From DAOPYU01 sp942493245 (lineage in GTDB: Bacteria > Sumerlaeota > Sumerlaeia > UBA8349), in the NCBI GenBank assembly GCA_942493245.1, contig OW818685.1, forward strand, positions 5,332,001-5,396,000: a DNA stretch of 64,000 bases, written 5' to 3'. Each line of letters starts with the position of its first letter. The stretch's first letter is position 1. The translations under genes were made by a program, and so were the position numbers. Shown here piece by piece: positions 33,449-42,822 of this stretch. A model generated the notes under the pieces. That model was not told the DNA's origin. It saw only the letters and a list, made by a program, of their open reading frames with translations, and did not search any database.

Positions 33449-34807
33449 CTATTCGAAAATCTTCTGACTCAAGACCGCGGAAATAGTGAACAGCGGCAGG
33501 TAGAGCGCCAGGGCCATGACTCCCACGAGCAGACCCACGGCCAGCAGGGTCAACGGTTCCAGGATGCGGATGAGCCGTTGCGTGCGGAAAAACCACTTTT
33601 CGCGGAGAGTCTGGGCCAGGTCCAGGCACCGCTCCGGCAGCGTCTCGTTGTGCTCGGCCAGCCGAACCATCTGGCAGATCCCCGCCGGGATGGCCGACTC
33701 GGCTTCGAGCGCCTGCGAGAGGGAAAGCCCCTGCTCGACCCCACGCGCCGCGCGCTGACTCAGCCGGTCGAAACCGGTCCCCTGGACCAGATCCCCCGCC
33801 CGTTGCAGCGCGTCGGGCATGGGCGCATGAACCCGGAGAAAACGCCCCAGAACCAGCAGAAACTGAGACAACACCAGAGGCCGGACCCATTGGCGCACCA
33901 GCGGCAGCCGAGGAAGCAGCGACACGCTCCAGACCAGCGGCTGGACGAACAGGCGCACGACCGGCAGTCGGGTCATCCAGGACGGAATACTGCGGCCTCC
34001 CACAAACCGGCAACTGGAATAGGCCACCGTCAATAGAAGGAAGACCGTCAAGCCGATCACCCACACGAGACCGGAAAACGAGTGGTTGATCGCCCAGCGA
34101 GTCGCCCAGGGGATTTCCATCCCCATTTCCATAAAAATGGCGACAAACTTGGGCATGATGAAAATCATGATGCCGGAGAGCAACACCAAGGCCATCAACA
34201 CGGTGGGTAACGGGTAGAACACCAGCGCCCATTCGGAGCACGGCGCCGTCTGATCGGCCTTCAGGTAATTCGCCAGATCCTTCAGGGTTTCCGCCACCTG
34301 ATTGCTTTCCTCACCCGCAGCCACCAGATCCACGGCCAGCGCCGGGAACCAGCCCCCCGCGCGTCGCATCGCTTCGCTCAGGGTGGCCCCTTTCGAAACA
34401 GCCGGAAAGAGGCGCGCCGCCAGCTCCTGGCAGTAGTCCTCGGTGGTCAAAAACACGTCGAGAAAACAGCTGGCCATAAGCCAGGTCAGGAACAGGGTCA
34501 CTAGAGGGGAATAGAGAAAGACCAGGAATTCGATCCACTCGCCGAGGGAGGGTGAAAAAATCGAACCAACCGTCAGGAGGATAATCAGAGCCGTTAGACC
34601 GATTATTCCGTAGGCGCTCGTGACGTAAATCCAGCGAAAAATAGACAAGAGCGATTTTTTCGGCCGGTTGGCCCGCAGCTGGTCGAGCGATTCGGCGAGC
34701 GGGACGCCGCGCCGTTCCTGAAGCGCCAGAAACTGGAAAAACTCCCGCAGCGCCTCGGCGCGCCAGGAACCCGACATCAGAAACCGCTGGACAGGCGAGA
34801 TCAACAC
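33449..34807 (-). CDS. GspF/PilC-like inner-membrane protein (first of two), enlarged
   Basis: A 452-residue T2SSF-family protein, longer than usual (about 400). The N-terminal region has two extra hydrophobic stretches (IFRWIYVTSAYGIIGLTALIILL and IEFLVFLYSPLVTLFLTWLM) before the first T2SSF-like helical domain (LSEAMRRAGGWFPALAVDLVAAGEESN), then the usual membrane segments and a C-terminal LAVGLLVGVMALALYLPLFT. The two GspF proteins are about equally divergent from the norm. GTG 34807 has AAGGAG eight bases upstream. It is the first gene of the leftward pseudopilin run and follows the candidate leader at 34874-34973. Confidence 0.85.
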   Translation of the reverse strand: MLISPVQRFLMSGSWRAEALREFFQFLALQERRGVPLAESLDQLRANRPKKSLLSIFRWIYVTSAYGIIGLTALIILLTVGSIFSPSLGEWIEFLVFLYSPLVTLFLTWLMASCFLDVFLTTEDYCQELAARLFPAVSKGATLSEAMRRAGGWFPALAVDLVAAGEESNQVAETLKDLANYLKADQTAPCSEWALVFYPLPTVLMALVLLSGIMIFIMPKFVAIFMEMGMEIPWATRWAINHSFSGLVWVIGLTVFLLLTVAYSSCRFVGGRSIPSWMTRLPVVRLFVQPLVWSVSLLPRLPLVRQWVRPLVLSQFLLVLGRFLRVHAPMPDALQRAGDLVQGTGFDRLSQRAARGVEQGLSLSQALEAESAIPAGICQMVRLAEHNETLPERCLDLAQTLREKWFFRTQRLIRILEPLTLLAVGLLVGVMALALYLPLFTISAVLSQKIFE

Positions 34808-34873
34808 AAGGCGTCTCCTTCTTTCAGGAAGCGTTCACATGCCACCCGGCGCGCAGACAACATGGCCGGGATG

Positions 34874-34973
34874 GACGGGCGTCTCTTGCGGGCGCACGCC
34901 CCCGCCGAGACACCGTCTTTCCTTACTTAGACGCCCAATGGAACAGGTTCTTTGTATAAAAAAAGAAAAAAAA
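34874..34973 (-). promoter_or_regulatory. Candidate structured leader with promoter, copy 2
   Basis: Minus strand: T-rich tract, TATACAAAGAACC, ATTGGGCGTCTAAG, AAGGAAAG, then a hairpin (34874-34917) with an outer GAC/GTC stem and one bulged C, a GGTGTCTC/GAGACGCC stem (one T-G wobble) and an inner GCGGG/CCCGC stem. Against copy 1 the outer and inner stems differ by paired changes. The hairpin ends 66 bases before GTG 34807, the first gene of the pseudopilin operon. The wobble pairs only on the minus strand, favouring RNA in that direction. Confidence 0.5.
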
Positions 34974-34979
34974 TGAAGA

Positions 34980-35320
34980 GGGGTTCAGCGCGGGGTGCAT
35001 CTTGAAAGCGTGACCATTCACGAGGTATCGCGCCGCATAAACGTCTGTGCGGGAAAAGCCCGAAGGGCTTGTACATACGATAGCCCAGGGCGGCGCTTCG
35101 CTTTGCCCTGGGCTACCGTATCTTCATCCCTTTCAGGGATGCCTGTTGAATGAAGGGCTCGGGGTGTCGTGTGCACTTTCGAGATGCACCCTTCAGCGTG
35201 AACGCCCGCCCGGTGAACCGGAACCGCCAACGGGAGGTTTGGGTGTGGTAAGTGTTCGTTTCGGGTCTGGAGCAATGAATCCGCCGGGGCGGGTTTAAAT
35301 CCCGCCCCGGCAGGAGATTT
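34980..35320. repeat. Repeat cluster including family L hairpin
   Basis: It holds a palindromic block GCCCAGGGCGG.../CCGCCCTGGGC-like (about 35083-35115), a CATCCCTTTCAGGGATG hairpin near 35125, and the family L hairpin CCGGGGCGGGTTTAAATCCC at 35284-35310. No gene is supported. Confidence 0.65.
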
Positions 35321-35384
35321 TGAAAGGCTTTCAGACGGGCATCCCCGGTCTCAAGGCAGTTGATTACCCTGAATACCGCAGTTG

Positions 35385-35575
35385 AATGCCTGTCGTCCGG
35401 TTTTTCTTTCAGGCGGGCGGGACGCCCTCCCTCCCAGAAAGGCCATTTTTGTGGGGAGAAAGCGGTTCCCGGGATCGCCAATCTCCCGATTGGCGCCGTC
35501 GGAAAACCTCACCCCAAAGGGGACCGAGTCCAAAACCCCTTTTACCCCATACGCAAGAACAAAGGACTCTTTTTC
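35385..35575. repeat. Composite repeat M, copy 2
   Basis: Near-copy of 6475-6670: the GTCCGGTTTTTCTTTCAGGC block, GGCGGGCGGGACGCCC hairpin, TTTTTGTGGGGAGAAA, CGCCAATCTCCCGATTGGCG, AAAACCTCACCCC, and AACAAAGGACTC at the end. The hairpin in the middle keeps its symmetry (TCTCCTGATTGG against TCTCCCGATTGG). It lies just downstream of the GYF_2 gene. Confidence 0.85.
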
Positions 35576-35599
35576 CGTCCTCAACAGCGGTTTTCAAGA

Positions 35600-35989
35600 T
35601 TACGCGTTCAGCAGGACTTGAAAAGCCAGAAACAGGGCCACGGACGCGCCGACCACCAGCAGCGAATTGCGCGAAGCGCGGACACTTTCCAGAACTTCGT
35701 GCTGATCCGAGAGACCATGCAATTGCCAGACCCGGTCGGTTTCGATCTCGTCGAGCATGCGCGCCAGGGTCTCGCTGTGCTGCGCCGCGCAGCCTGCCTG
35801 GGTGTAGTCGGACTGAGTTGCCGACAGGTATTGCTCGAACAGTTCCGTCTGGCACACGCGCACCCAGCCGGCCATTTCGATTTCCTTGACCAGGGTCATC
35901 GAGTCAATGGTTCCGTTGAGCAACAGGCCGATCAGGGTGTAACTGTCCACCGGGCCGATCGTCGCTTTGTTCAGTTGGTAGTACCACAT
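35600..35989 (-). CDS. GYF_2-domain tail-anchored membrane protein
   Basis: A 129-residue protein. Residues 1-52 form a GYF_2 domain (MWYYQLNKATIGPVDSYTL, GLLLNGTIDSMTLV, AGWVRV), a small fold that in bacteria often sits at one end of membrane proteins and is thought to bind proline-rich peptides. A helical middle (about 60-100) leads to a C-terminal membrane anchor (SLLVVGASVALFLAFQVLL). The partner is unknown. The long Pro-rich linkers in this genome's proteins would be possible ligands, but nothing in the sequence shows this. It is transcribed alone, between repeats. Confidence 0.78.
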   Translation of the reverse strand: MWYYQLNKATIGPVDSYTLIGLLLNGTIDSMTLVKEIEMAGWVRVCQTELFEQYLSATQSDYTQAGCAAQHSETLARMLDEIETDRVWQLHGLSDQHEVLESVRASRNSLLVVGASVALFLAFQVLLNA

Positions 35990-36396
35990 GGTGTTTCTCC
36001 TTTTCCCGGGGAGCCTTCTCCCCTGCTTGTCTTTTCTTCACTCTCCGGGAACGAGTGTAGAAAACGGCTGTTAGGCTTTGATGAGCCGCAAGTGAGTATG
36101 CAATCAGAAAACCGTGGGAAGGGGGTGAGTCTGGGACCCCTTTATTTTTCGTGAAAACGGGTATTTCTGGGAGGGCGGGCGTCCCGCCCGCCTGAAAGGG
36201 AAGTCGCGGCAAAGGCGTTCAACAGCGGTTTTCGGGTTTATTCGAAAAGAGCGTTTTCTCGCGCCAATCGAGGCATTCGCATCCCCGGCATAAAAACGCG
36301 AGACTGGATTTTTCCGTCCGATCGCGTATGGTGAAAAGATGCGTGGGTGGATCGCGTCTTTTCACCCGACTCCGCGCCCGGAAACGGTCCTGCTTG
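35990..36396. other. Spacer with family D hairpin, no gene seen
   Basis: The divergent spacer between the GYF_2 and Gate-domain genes contains the family D hairpin at 36167-36196 (GGGAGGGCGGGCGTCCCGCC...) and no supported gene. Confidence 0.65.
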
Positions 36397-37371
36397 ATGC
36401 GAAAATTTGCCGAAACCGCCCATGCCATCCTGCGCGATGCCGTTCGAGTCAGCGGCGTGCTCTTCCGCCTCATGATTCCGGTCATCGTGATTGTCAAAAT
36501 CCTCAAGGAATTCGGCGCGATCGAGCCGTTGGGCCGCCTGCTCGGGCCGGTGATGGAGAGCGTGGGACTGCCCGGCGCCTTTGGAATTGTCTGGGCCTCG
36601 GCGCTGGTCACGAACCTGTACGGCGGTATCCTGGCCTACATGGCCGTGGCGCCCCATCTGCCCGCCCCCACCGTCGCTCAGATGAGCGTTCTGGGCGCCA
36701 TGATGTTGATTGCGCACACGTTCCCGGTCGAATTGCGCGTGGCCCAGCGGTCTGGGGTCCGGTTGCTCACCATGTTTGGCATCCGATTCGGCGGGGCGTT
36801 TCTCTACGGCTGGATTCTGAACACGGTTTGCCGGATGGGGGGATGGCTCCAGCTGCCGGCCCAGGTGTTCTGGCAGGCCGCGCCTTCCGAACAGACCCTG
36901 ATCGAGTGGGCTGGGCGCGAGGTGGCCAATCTGGCCTTCATTTTCGGGGCGATTTTCTCGTTGCTCAGCCTGTTGCGGCTCCTGCGCTTTCTGCGGGTGA
37001 CGAATCTGATCGAGCGCCTTCTCCACCCCCTCCTGCGCCCCCTGGGCATCGGGCGGGCCGCCACCGATCTGACGGTGATCGGCATGACGCTGGGGTTGGG
37101 TTATGGCGGGGGACTGATTATTCACGAGGCCGAATCTGGCCGCCTGACCGCGCGCGACATCTTCTGCGCGCTGGCGCTCATGGGGTTGACCCACAGCCTG
37201 ATCGAGGATTCGCTTCTCATGCTCTCGCTTGGAGGCCACCTGGGGGGCCTTCTGCTCGGGCGCTTCGCGTTCACGCTCCTGTTCTGTTTCGGCTTGGCGA
37301 AACTCGTGGCCCGCCTGTCCGACACCACTTTCGAGCGGTATTGTTGCCGGAAAACGGGTAATGAAAATTGA
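36397..37371 (+). CDS. Nucleoside-recognition (Gate) domain membrane protein
   Basis: A 324-residue integral membrane protein with two Gate-domain-like halves, related to SpmA/SpmB, YjiH and the membrane core of FeoB and CNT transporters. Recognisable features are GVLFRLMIPVIVIVKILKEFG, LGPVMESVGLPGAFGIVWASALVTN, and in the second half LGIGRAATDLTVIGMTLGLGYGGGLI. About eight membrane segments are predicted. ATG 36397 is chosen as the start of the conserved part; the frame runs up to 36328 and no clear ribosome-binding site settles it. What it transports is unknown. Confidence 0.78.
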   Translation: MRKFAETAHAILRDAVRVSGVLFRLMIPVIVIVKILKEFGAIEPLGRLLGPVMESVGLPGAFGIVWASALVTNLYGGILAYMAVAPHLPAPTVAQMSVLGAMMLIAHTFPVELRVAQRSGVRLLTMFGIRFGGAFLYGWILNTVCRMGGWLQLPAQVFWQAAPSEQTLIEWAGREVANLAFIFGAIFSLLSLLRLLRFLRVTNLIERLLHPLLRPLGIGRAATDLTVIGMTLGLGYGGGLIIHEAESGRLTARDIFCALALMGLTHSLIEDSLLMLSLGGHLGGLLLGRFAFTLLFCFGLAKLVARLSDTTFERYCCRKTGNEN

Positions 37372-37529
37372 TAATGGATAATTGACAATGGACAATTGGA
37401 ACCGCAATTGGATGTAGGAGCTGCTTCGGAAAATGGATAACTTGGAGAATTGAAAACGGGACCGCGCGGGAAATTGTACTCCAAGCGGTTCACTATCAAT
37501 TATCAATTGTCCATTATCAATTATCCATT
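37365..37529. repeat. Repeat family C, inverted repeat
   Basis: The left arm (TTGATAATGGATAATTGACA...) at 37367-37400 and right arm (...TCAATTGTCCATTATCAATTATCC) at 37494-37529 are imperfect reverse complements. A single arm lies upstream of rtcB at 5204-5236. Together with nothing else notable it fills the 380-bp spacer before icd. Confidence 0.8.
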
Positions 37530-37751
37530 TGAAGCTTCCGTCCCACTGGGCTATGGTTGTTTTCCCTCCCTTTCTGGTGGCGGTGTTCCGGGACACGGGT
37601 GACGGGGGGGAAAACGCCGGGGGGGTGCGCCGGATTCCTGATTGTCCGCGTGTTCCCCTGTTGAACCACAATAAGAAATGCAGAAAGAGAGGCCGCTGCA
37701 CAGCCGCCCTCGTGCGCATATCCCCATTTTTCAGATTCGAGGATCGTAACC

Positions 37752-38996
<1,245 letters not shown>

Positions 38997-39139
38997 GAGC
39001 GGTCTCGGATAGAATAACCACGGAATACCTGGCGCAGCGAAGTCGCAACCAAAAGAAAAAAACCGCGAAAGACGCGAAAAGCGCGAAAACAGATTTTTTC
39101 ATGTTTTTTGCGGTTGAATAAGGCGTTGTACTATAAATA

Positions 39140-39490
39140 GTTGCGGGCTGCGTAGATTTTTGGGTGAGTGTAGGCGATACGGAGCGCTATCCCGATCCGG
39201 TCCCAGCCCTGAAAGGGCGGCCCATGCCAGCCCGGGGCAGAGCGAAGCGACGCCCCGGGTCGCACGGGATCTTCCCTTTCAAGGGCCGAAAGTCCGCTCC
39301 AAACGAAGCGGAACCCAACGGGCGGAATCGCGCAAACCCCAGAATCTCGCAAAGCCGCCCGAACGCCAGGAACCGCAACCGCGCCAATCGGGAGATTGGC
39401 GATCCCAGGAGGGCGCTTTCTTCACAAAAAGCGAAGGCTGCAATTTTCGTGATTCAATTCGGTTGTGGCTCCGCTGCGTGGGTCTTTCGC
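39140..39490 (+). repeat. Composite repeat G, copy 2
   Basis: Same unit as 45835-46175 and (inverted) 30055-30410: TGCGTAGATTTTTGGGTGAG, CCAGCCCTGAAAGGGCGG, GCCCGGGGCAGAGCGAAGCG with CGCCCCGGG, CAAGGGCCGAAAGTCCGCTC and CGCCAATCGGGAGATTGGCG. It fills most of the 540-bp spacer between icd and the thiF-like gene, preceded by a degraded family B arm near 39060. Confidence 0.85.
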
Positions 39491-39536
39491 GCGTTTCGTG
39501 GTTTTAGATCGGTTTCGGGGTGGTGAGGAGGGGCAC

Positions 39537-40580
39537 GTGGACGACGATCTGCGGTATTCGCGCCAGATTCTTTTCCCGCCGGTGGGTGCGGTGGGACAGG
39601 GTCGCCTGAGCGCGAGCCGGGCGGTGGTGCTCGGGTGCGGCGGCCTGGGGACGTCTATCGCGTCTCTGCTGGCGCGCGCCGGGGTCGGACGACTTCGGAT
39701 TGTGGACCGCGACTGGGTCGAGGAAAGCAACCTGCAACGCCAGATGCTTTTCGACGAAGAGGACGCCGCCCGGCAGTTGCCCAAGGCCGAAGCGGCTCGT
39801 CGGCATCTCGCGCGCATCAATTCCCGCGTGGAAGTGGATGCCTATGTGGCCGACGTCAATCCGGGGAATGTGGAAAACCTGATTGACGGCGCCGATGTCG
39901 TGGTGGATGGGTTTGACAACCTGGAGACGCGTTTTCTGGTGAACGACGCGTGCGTCAAGCACCGAATTCCCTGGATTTACGGCGCAGCGGTGGCCAGTCA
40001 CGGGGTGACTCTGACGATTCTGCCGGGAGAAACGCCCTGTCTGCGGTGCGTATTCGAGAGCGCGCCCCCATCGGGGACGGCGCCCACGTGCAACATGGCG
40101 GGTGTCCTCGGGCCGATTGTGACCCTGATCGCCTCCCTTCAGGTGGCCGAGGCGATCAAGATTCTCACGGGCAACCGGGACGCGGTTTGCCGCGACTTGC
40201 GGACGATAGACGTCTGGACGGGCGCGATGCGTTCCGTGAATTCGAGCGTTTTCCGGGAAAACGGTGTTTGTCCGGCGTGTGGAGAAGGGCGGTTCGATTA
40301 CTTGGAGGGCGCCTGGGACGCGCAGATGACCCGAGCCACGGAGGTGTGCGGCCGCGGCGCCATGCAGGTGCAACCTTCCGCCACGATGGAACCCTTTGAC
40401 ATCGCGGCGTTGCTCGAGCGGCTGAAGCGGGTGGGCGAGGTGTCGTTCGACGGATTCATGTTGCAATTCCGTTCGTCCGAAGCGCGGTTGACCATCTTCC
40501 CCGACGGGCGCGCGATCGTCCATGAGGTGGACGATCCGATCGAAGCGCGCAGCCTGTACGCCCGATTCATCGGGAGTTAA
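39537..40580 (+). CDS. ThiF/MoeB/HesA-family adenylyltransferase (E1-like)
   Basis: A 347-residue enzyme that adenylates the C-terminal Gly of a ubiquitin-like sulfur carrier (ThiS or MoaD type). ATP site GCGGLGTSIASLLARAGVG (about 32-50), IVDRDWVEESNLQRQ, GFDNLETRFLVND, the zinc pairs CLRCVF and CPACGE, and the CNMAGVLGPIV loop are intact. A C-terminal domain (about 285-345, ending FPDGRAIVHEVDDP...ARSLYARFIG) is typical of Bacillus-type ThiF/MoeB proteins. GTG 39537 has GAGGAGGGG upstream and starts the family N-terminus. No thiS, thiG or moaD is adjacent. Confidence 0.9.
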   Translation: MDDDLRYSRQILFPPVGAVGQGRLSASRAVVLGCGGLGTSIASLLARAGVGRLRIVDRDWVEESNLQRQMLFDEEDAARQLPKAEAARRHLARINSRVEVDAYVADVNPGNVENLIDGADVVVDGFDNLETRFLVNDACVKHRIPWIYGAAVASHGVTLTILPGETPCLRCVFESAPPSGTAPTCNMAGVLGPIVTLIASLQVAEAIKILTGNRDAVCRDLRTIDVWTGAMRSVNSSVFRENGVCPACGEGRFDYLEGAWDAQMTRATEVCGRGAMQVQPSATMEPFDIAALLERLKRVGEVSFDGFMLQFRSSEARLTIFPDGRAIVHEVDDPIEARSLYARFIGS

Positions 40581-40644
40581 GGCGCTTCACACCCCGCTGT
40601 TTCTTGTGTACTTCCGGGAGGAAAGTGGCGCATAGTAAACGGAA

Positions 40645-42147
40645 ATGGACGGCAGGGTTCCCTTTTTCCGAGTGGGGGAAAACCCGAACGAGTCTTGTGC
40701 AGACAGGAGGGGTAAAGCGGTGGCAAGCGGCGGCGATTGTCCAGACGAAACAACTCCCTGTGCGGTAAACCCGGTTCCGACTCCGGCGGTTTTACAGACA
40801 CGGATGGCTCTGCTGGAACCGTTCCGGGTTTTCGACGCCGAGGCGCTCGCGACCGCGTTGGGCCGACTGGCCGATCAAGGGTGGAACGCCGTAGCATTGC
40901 CGGGTTTTCTGGACGGCTACCCGCTTTTTTCCTCGCCCGTGTGGGCGCAGTACGGGTTGCGCCGCCAACATCCCGATTTCCACAAGTGGGACCCGCTCGA
41001 GGTGGCGTTTGACGCCGCCTGGCGTCACGGTCTCGACGTGATCCTGAACCTCCAGCCCTACTTGGCCAATGCAAACCTGACGGGGGGACGGCGGCCACCG
41101 TTGCCGCGCAAGTATCCACAATGGATGGCCCGGAAACACCCGGACCGCAAACAGCGTTTCGAGGATGAATCCGTCGAGCGTCAGTATTGTTGTCCGGCCA
41201 ATCAGGAATATCGCCGGTTCCTCTGCGACACGCTGGCCATCCTCATGGAGGATTATCCCTTCCACGGATTGATGGTGGATCTGCGCCACTACCCTTTCTA
41301 TAAGGTGGGGGACAGCCACAACCTGCCTTACTGCTATTGCAAATCGTGTCGGGAGGGGGCCTTGCGCGAGCTGGGGTTCGACCCGGTGGATCTGGATTTC
41401 GAGCGCGAGCAGTCGCTGGTGAACCGGTGGAGCGATTGGCAGGCCAGTCAGATGGACGAGGCGCTGGCCTACCTGCGCACACGTGTGTTGCGCTCGCGCC
41501 GTACGATGCGCGTGCTGGGGTTGTTGAGTACCGAGTCGGGACTCGAAAAGAACCGCACCCCGCTGATCCATTGGAAAACCTGGGTCGAGCGTTCCCTGGT
41601 CGAGACGCTGGTGCTGGACCGTTACTCGCCCGATGTGAACGAATTTACCCAGCAATTGCGAGGGGACCTGAGTACCTTGCCCGACACGTCCCTGCTTTTG
41701 CCCATGCTGCCGCAAAAGGCCACGGACGGGAATGTCTTCCAGCCTATTTTTCAGGACGAACCCGTGCCGGGGTTCTGCACGCGGTTCAACGACTGGGATT
41801 TGCCGGAATTCGATCCGGATGTTCGGGTGCGATTCCGCGACCCGGCCATTTCGGCGGAGGCCGATCCGGTCAGCAGCATTTGTTACCTGTTTGACAATCT
41901 GGTGCGGTTGATGCCCGACGAGGAAGAGCTGGCGGCTTTCCTGGGCGATCTGAAACGCATTCTGGTGCGAACCGATGTGCCCAGGAGTATCGCGCGCCTG
42001 ATGATGGTGGCCGCCAATATCCGGGGGCTTTACGACCGGGTGCTCGAAGGGCAGGTGAAGTTCGGACGCGATCAGGATCGGGTGTTGCGCGATTTGAATC
42101 TGGCCATCCGTCTGGCCTACCTGGCGGGGTTCGACCTGGTGGAATAA
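40645..42147 (+). CDS. GHL10-like putative glycoside hydrolase (TIM barrel)
   Basis: A 500-residue protein of the 'glycosyl hydrolase-like 10' / DUF187 group. The barrel starts at about residue 50 (TRMALLEPFRVFDAEALATA, then LADQGWNAVALPGFLDGYPL) and continues with YCCPANQEYRRFLCDTLAIL, FHGLMVDLRHYPF, and the family motif YCYCKSCREGALRELG. No signal peptide is seen at the N-terminus, so it is probably cytoplasmic unless the start is wrong; ATG 40804 is an alternative start. Substrate unknown. The PHP gene follows 54 bases later in the same direction. Confidence 0.72.
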   Translation: MDGRVPFFRVGENPNESCADRRGKAVASGGDCPDETTPCAVNPVPTPAVLQTRMALLEPFRVFDAEALATALGRLADQGWNAVALPGFLDGYPLFSSPVWAQYGLRRQHPDFHKWDPLEVAFDAAWRHGLDVILNLQPYLANANLTGGRRPPLPRKYPQWMARKHPDRKQRFEDESVERQYCCPANQEYRRFLCDTLAILMEDYPFHGLMVDLRHYPFYKVGDSHNLPYCYCKSCREGALRELGFDPVDLDFEREQSLVNRWSDWQASQMDEALAYLRTRVLRSRRTMRVLGLLSTESGLEKNRTPLIHWKTWVERSLVETLVLDRYSPDVNEFTQQLRGDLSTLPDTSLLLPMLPQKATDGNVFQPIFQDEPVPGFCTRFNDWDLPEFDPDVRVRFRDPAISAEADPVSSICYLFDNLVRLMPDEEELAAFLGDLKRILVRTDVPRSIARLMMVAANIRGLYDRVLEGQVKFGRDQDRVLRDLNLAIRLAYLAGFDLVE

Positions 42148-42201
42148 CCCCGCCCCTGACGAAATCAAGACCCGAAATGGAAGGTCCCGTTTTTCCCCAA
42201 T

Positions 42202-42822
42202 ATGCGATTAGATCTGCACGTACACGCCTGCGAACGCTCCAACTGTGCTCTCTCGAGTGAAGCGGAAATGATTGAAGCGGCCATCCGGACCGGATTGGAT
42301 GGGTTGGTTTTCTGCGACCACAATCGGCTGGTTCCGCCCGCGCATCTGGCGGATCTCAATGCCCGCTATGCCCCGTTTCGGGTGTTTGGCGGCATCGAAC
42401 TGGACGTCGAATCGGAACACATTCTTGTTTTCGGAGTTCAGGACAGCCGTCTGGAACGCGAGCGGTGGGATTGGCCCCGGCTCCACGCCTTTGTCCGCGA
42501 AAGGGAGGGGGCGCTGGTTCTGGCCCACCCTTACCGATTCCACGACGGTCTGGCGGTGGATATCGAGCGTTTTCGGCCCGACGCGGTCGAGATCAATTCG
42601 TCGAACATGGTGGTTCTGGACCGTTCGGAAGCCGAAGCGCTGGTGGCGCGGTTGAAGTTCCGGACCGTGACGAACTCCGACGCGCATCACACGGCATCCA
42701 TCGGGTTGTTCTGGAATACCCTCGATCGGCCTGTCCGTTCGGACGCCGAGCTGGCCGAGGTTCTGCGGGAAGGGGCGTTCAGGCCGGGCAAAACCACGAC
42801 AGGCCCCGAAGGGACGTCCTGA
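42202..42822 (+). CDS. PHP-domain phosphoesterase
   Basis: A 206-residue stand-alone PHP domain with all metal-binding motifs: RLDLHVHA at the N-terminus, VFCDHN (about 32-37), FGGIELDVE (about 55-63), LAHPYRF (about 107-113) and TNSDAHH (about 153-159). PHP proteins of this size (TrpH/PolX-like) hydrolyse phosphate esters or 3'-phosphoadenosine/short RNA using a trinuclear metal centre; the substrate here cannot be told. Probably co-transcribed with the upstream GHL10-like gene. Confidence 0.87.
   Translation: MRLDLHVHACERSNCALSSEAEMIEAAIRTGLDGLVFCDHNRLVPPAHLADLNARYAPFRVFGGIELDVESEHILVFGVQDSRLERERWDWPRLHAFVREREGALVLAHPYRFHDGLAVDIERFRPDAVEINSSNMVVLDRSEAEALVARLKFRTVTNSDAHHTASIGLFWNTLDRPVRSDAELAEVLREGAFRPGKTTTGPEGTS

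Noticed and set aside
32438..34036. A 532-codon plus-strand frame over the gspF-like genes
   Set aside because: Shadow of two well-supported membrane proteins, reading through repeat family I.
28787..35320. Short GC-rich hairpins as rho-independent terminators
   Set aside because: Most lack a T-run on either strand and recur as repeat-family members, so I list them as repeats.
36238..37719. A 493-codon minus-strand frame over the Gate-domain gene
   Set aside because: Gln/Arg/Pro-rich shadow of a high-GC gene; the plus-strand product has a clear membrane-protein pattern.
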